A DNA stretch of 5,801 nt from Oscillospiraceae bacterium. GTDB taxonomy: Bacteria > Bacillota > Clostridia > Oscillospirales > Acutalibacteraceae. The stretch covers positions 1 through 5,801 of the forward strand of contig CADBMQ010000100.1 of NCBI GenBank assembly GCA_902795765.1. Reading direction: 5' to 3'. The notes below the pieces were generated by a model. That model was not told where the DNA came from, did not search any database, and saw only the letters and a list, made by a program, of their open reading frames with translations. The translations under genes and the position numbers were made by a program. Below are positions 5,204 through 5,801 of the stretch, piece after piece; position 1 is the first letter of the stretch; each line of letters begins with the position of its first letter.

Positions 5204-5635
5204 ATGTACGACTCCATTTTTACAAAGGAAAATGTGACGCTTGTTACCTTATCAGAAATTCCGACCGACACTGTTTTTCTCGCTGATTTGTTTAACACCA
5301 TCGGCAACAGCGGTGTTTCGGTTGATATGATTTGCAGACCGACTGACTATCGCAAACGAACTCGTTTGGCTTTCACGGTTGATGACAAAGATTTGCACGA
5401 GATTATGTGTATTGTTGCAGGTTTTGGAATTAAGTCGAGTGCTTTTTCGGCAGGATGTTGCAAGGTTTGTGTGAAAGATCAAAGACTTGCCGAGAGTTGT
5501 GGCGAAAGCGGTAAGATTTTCTCTGCACTTGCGAGTCACGGCGTTGACATTTTACTTGTTACGACTGACTACGATGAAATTTCTGTGCTTGTCAGGTCTT
5601 GCGACCTTGAAAAGGCCGTTTGCGCAGTTAGTTAG
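5204..5635 (+). CDS. Stand-alone tandem ACT-domain protein, aspartokinase regulatory-like
   Basis: The 143-aa product aligns by eye with the regulatory tail (beta-subunit region) of aspartokinases but has no kinase domain. ACT 1 runs over about residues 9-80, with VTLVTLSEIP (11-20), LADLFNTIGNSGVSVDMI (26-43) and LAFTVDDKDL (55-64). ACT 2 covers about 85-143, with GKIFSALASHGVDILLVTTDYDEISVLV (103-130, described here by its ends) and a final DLEKAV. The motifs that bind lysine or threonine in true aspartokinases look eroded: no PG follows SEIP, there is no VGxGM before the ACT 2 helix, and TTDYDE replaces STSE. It has eight cysteines, including Cys85-Cys86 and Cys89. ATG 5204 is chosen over upstream in-frame starts, which overlap dapB, because AAGGAGGAG (5188-5196) is 7 nt before it. 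It is the last gene of the operon, so a role in aspartate-family control is likely but inferred. Confidence 0.85.
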   Translation: MYDSIFTKENVTLVTLSEIPTDTVFLADLFNTIGNSGVSVDMICRPTDYRKRTRLAFTVDDKDLHEIMCIVAGFGIKSSAFSAGCCKVCVKDQRLAESCGESGKIFSALASHGVDILLVTTDYDEISVLVRSCDLEKAVCAVS

Positions 5636-5647
5636 GATTGATTTATT

Positions 5648-5679
5648 AAAACTGACTTCTTAATTGAAGTCAGTTTTTT
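5648..5679 (+). terminator. Rho-independent terminator of the asd-dap operon
   Basis: A perfect 12-bp stem, AAAACTGACTTC (5648-5659) with GAAGTCAGTTTT (5666-5677), has a 6-nt loop and runs into six T residues (5674-5679). It begins 12 bp after the stop codon of the ACT-domain gene. It marks a clear end to the four-gene operon. Confidence 0.95.
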
Positions 5680-5682
5680 ATT

Positions 5683-5712
5683 TTAACTTATCGACTCCCG
5701 ACTGCATATAAT
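5683..5712 (+). promoter_or_regulatory. Candidate sigma-A promoter for the gene at the right edge
   Basis: A perfect -10 TATAAT (5707-5712) has a -35 candidate TTAACT (5683-5688, four of six bases) 18 bp upstream. The predicted start is near G5719. It sits just beyond a strong terminator and 43 bp before the next ATG, which supports a new transcription unit. The bases TATAATGACGG (5707-5717) recur exactly at 2281-2291. Confidence 0.6.
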
Positions 5713-5718
5713 GACGGT

Positions 5719-5738
5719 GTAAGGTGGATTTTCCTTAC
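5719..5738 (+). other. Hairpin at the 5' end of the last gene's mRNA
   Basis: GTAAGG (5719-5724) and CCTTAC (5733-5738) form a 6-bp stem with an 8-nt loop. The first base coincides with the predicted transcription start, and the stem ends 2 bp before the ribosome binding site region (5741-5747). No T-run follows. It would place a stem-loop at the very 5' end of a leader of about 37 nt. Confidence 0.5.
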
Positions 5739-5755
5739 AGAAAGGATATTTAACT

Positions 5756-5801
5756 ATGGCAGAAATTGAACGCTCACAAGACTTTTGTGAGAAAAAACTT
5801 C
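5756..5801 (+). CDS. Start of a coding sequence cut by the window edge
   Basis: Only 15 codons are visible, beginning MAEIERSQDFCEKKL and open at the window end. AAAGGAT (5741-5747) lies 8 nt before the ATG at 5756, and a promoter is proposed upstream, so this is very likely a real gene start. Fifteen residues are too few to name a family. A 7-bp inverted repeat inside the frame, CTCACAA (5773-5779) with TTGTGAG (5785-5791), is probably chance. Confidence 0.65.
   Translation, partial: MAEIERSQDFCEKKL

Overview
The window reads as chromosomal DNA of a low-GC Gram-positive anaerobe, most likely class Clostridia near the Ruminococcaceae/Oscillospiraceae. The evidence is indirect: AT-rich spacers, strong GGAG-type ribosome binding sites, consensus sigma-A promoters, tRNA genes with an encoded CCA end, a small ferritin-like protein of a type I associate with clostridia, and an aspartate-semialdehyde dehydrogenase of the archaeal/fungal-like subfamily. 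No genus can be named from the sequence alone.

Left part (1-1101, all minus strand). A tRNA operon is transcribed leftward in the order Val(TAC)-Asp(GTC)-Phe(GAA), from a near-perfect promoter with A-tract upstream sequence and a hairpin at the predicted 5' end of the transcript. Upstream of it lies a small helical ferritin-like (DUF2383-type) gene with its own terminator. Upstream of that is a single tRNA-Arg(ACG) gene with its own promoter and terminator.

Middle (1185-2387). queA, the queuosine-pathway enzyme, is on the minus strand. The 186-bp spacer between queA and asd carries two oppositely oriented promoters whose -10 boxes are the two halves of one palindrome, TATAATATTATA.

Right part (2388-5801, plus strand). 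asd, dapA and dapB form a tight operon covering the steps from aspartyl phosphate to tetrahydrodipicolinate in the diaminopimelate/lysine pathway. A fourth gene follows after 22 bp: a 143-aa protein that looks like the two ACT domains of an aspartokinase regulatory region without the kinase. A strong hairpin terminator closes the operon. A new transcription unit then begins, of which only the first 15 codons are present.

Most of the window is ordinary housekeeping sequence. I found no mobile element, CRISPR array, defence locus or obvious new system. The item most worth following is the free-standing ACT-ACT protein, whose ligand-binding motifs look degenerate. The interlocked queA/asd promoters and the 5'-end hairpins come next.
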